A stretch of 62,778 bases of DNA from RGIG464 sp045643185 (lineage in GTDB: Bacteria; Myxococcota_A; Bradymonadia; UBA4248): NCBI GenBank assembly GCA_045643185.1, contig JAZUKH010000265.1, positions 1 through 62,778 on the forward strand, given 5' to 3'. A program made the position numbers and the translations under genes. Under the pieces are notes generated by a model. That model did no database searches. It worked only from the letters and a program-made list of their open reading frames with translations, and had not been told where the DNA came from. Positions within the stretch are counted from its first letter, which is position 1. Each line of letters starts with the position of its first letter. Shown here piece after piece: positions 62,671-62,778 of the stretch.

Positions 62671-62746
62671 GTGAAATTCTCAACCAATAAAGAATTGTGC
62701 AGAAACAGAGAAATGGCCGTGTCGTCGGGATGGCGTTTGGGATTTT

Positions 62747-62778
62747 GGGAGGGGGAAGTCTCCCCCTACGCGGCTATT
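62747..62778. repeat. composite REP-like palindrome, copy G (cut by window end)
   Basis: GAGGGGGAAGTCTCCCCC-TACGCGGCTATT matches the start of copies B and C exactly. The core and right shell lie beyond the window. It is located 77 bases upstream of the dnaE start. Confidence 0.85.

Overview
The window looks like chromosomal DNA of a Gram-negative bacterium from the old 'deltaproteobacterial' radiation (Myxococcota / Bradymonadota-like). This is inferred from the density of secreted and surface lipoproteins with cysteine-rich, IPT/TIG and thrombospondin-type-3-like repeats, a Hanks kinase-AAA-TPR regulator, a DUF4476 protein, a DUF1302-like outer-membrane protein and a good sigma-54 promoter. 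No rRNA is present, so the taxon cannot be fixed.

Layout. (1) 1-7452: a two-gene putative anti-phage cassette, a HEPN-DUF499 ATPase and a SNF2-type helicase with a DUF3883-like C-terminus. It is bracketed by AT-rich TAGGATT/AATCCTA repeats seen nowhere else in the window. (2) 7820-19654: surface lipoproteins interspersed with ribF, an elongator-type tRNA-Met with its own terminator, a galU-like gene and a large outer-membrane protein. (3) 19782-23989: PAP2 phosphatase, an orphan double-AAA+ ATPase of the type found in contractile injection systems, a small lipoprotein, and rapZ with an altered P-loop. (4) 24120-31688: a lipoprotein zinc metalloprotease, a Ser/Thr kinase with ATPase and TPR regions, a small possible BON-like protein, then dapA and dapB of lysine/diaminopimelate synthesis. 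(5) 31853-46010: more cysteine-rich lipoproteins, RNase J overlapping a CNNM/CorC membrane protein, a small protein behind a sigma-54 promoter, a DUF4476 protein, a surface amidohydrolase and a 5'-truncated lipoprotein pseudogene. (6) 46397-58025: a four-gene, 11.6-kb operon encoding a secreted membrane-anchored von Willebrand A protein, a large FtsZ/tubulin-like GTPase, and two large membrane proteins I cannot assign. (7) 58139-62670: an ankyrin lipoprotein downstream of dnaE.

Two items stand out. The operon at 46397-58025 combines a cytoskeletal GTPase with an envelope vWA protein and a very large cytosolic domain tethered to the membrane, so it is a candidate envelope- or membrane-remodelling machine. 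Second, most intergenic gaps carry REP-like palindromes. They have a 5' GTAG, a conserved GCGGC-TATT / AATA-C-GCCGC stem with one bulged base, and an inner palindrome whose sequence differs from copy to copy. At least six copies share the shell, and several looser relatives are present. They sit at gene ends, between dapA and dapB, and inside the tubulin-like operon. No transposase is encoded in the window.
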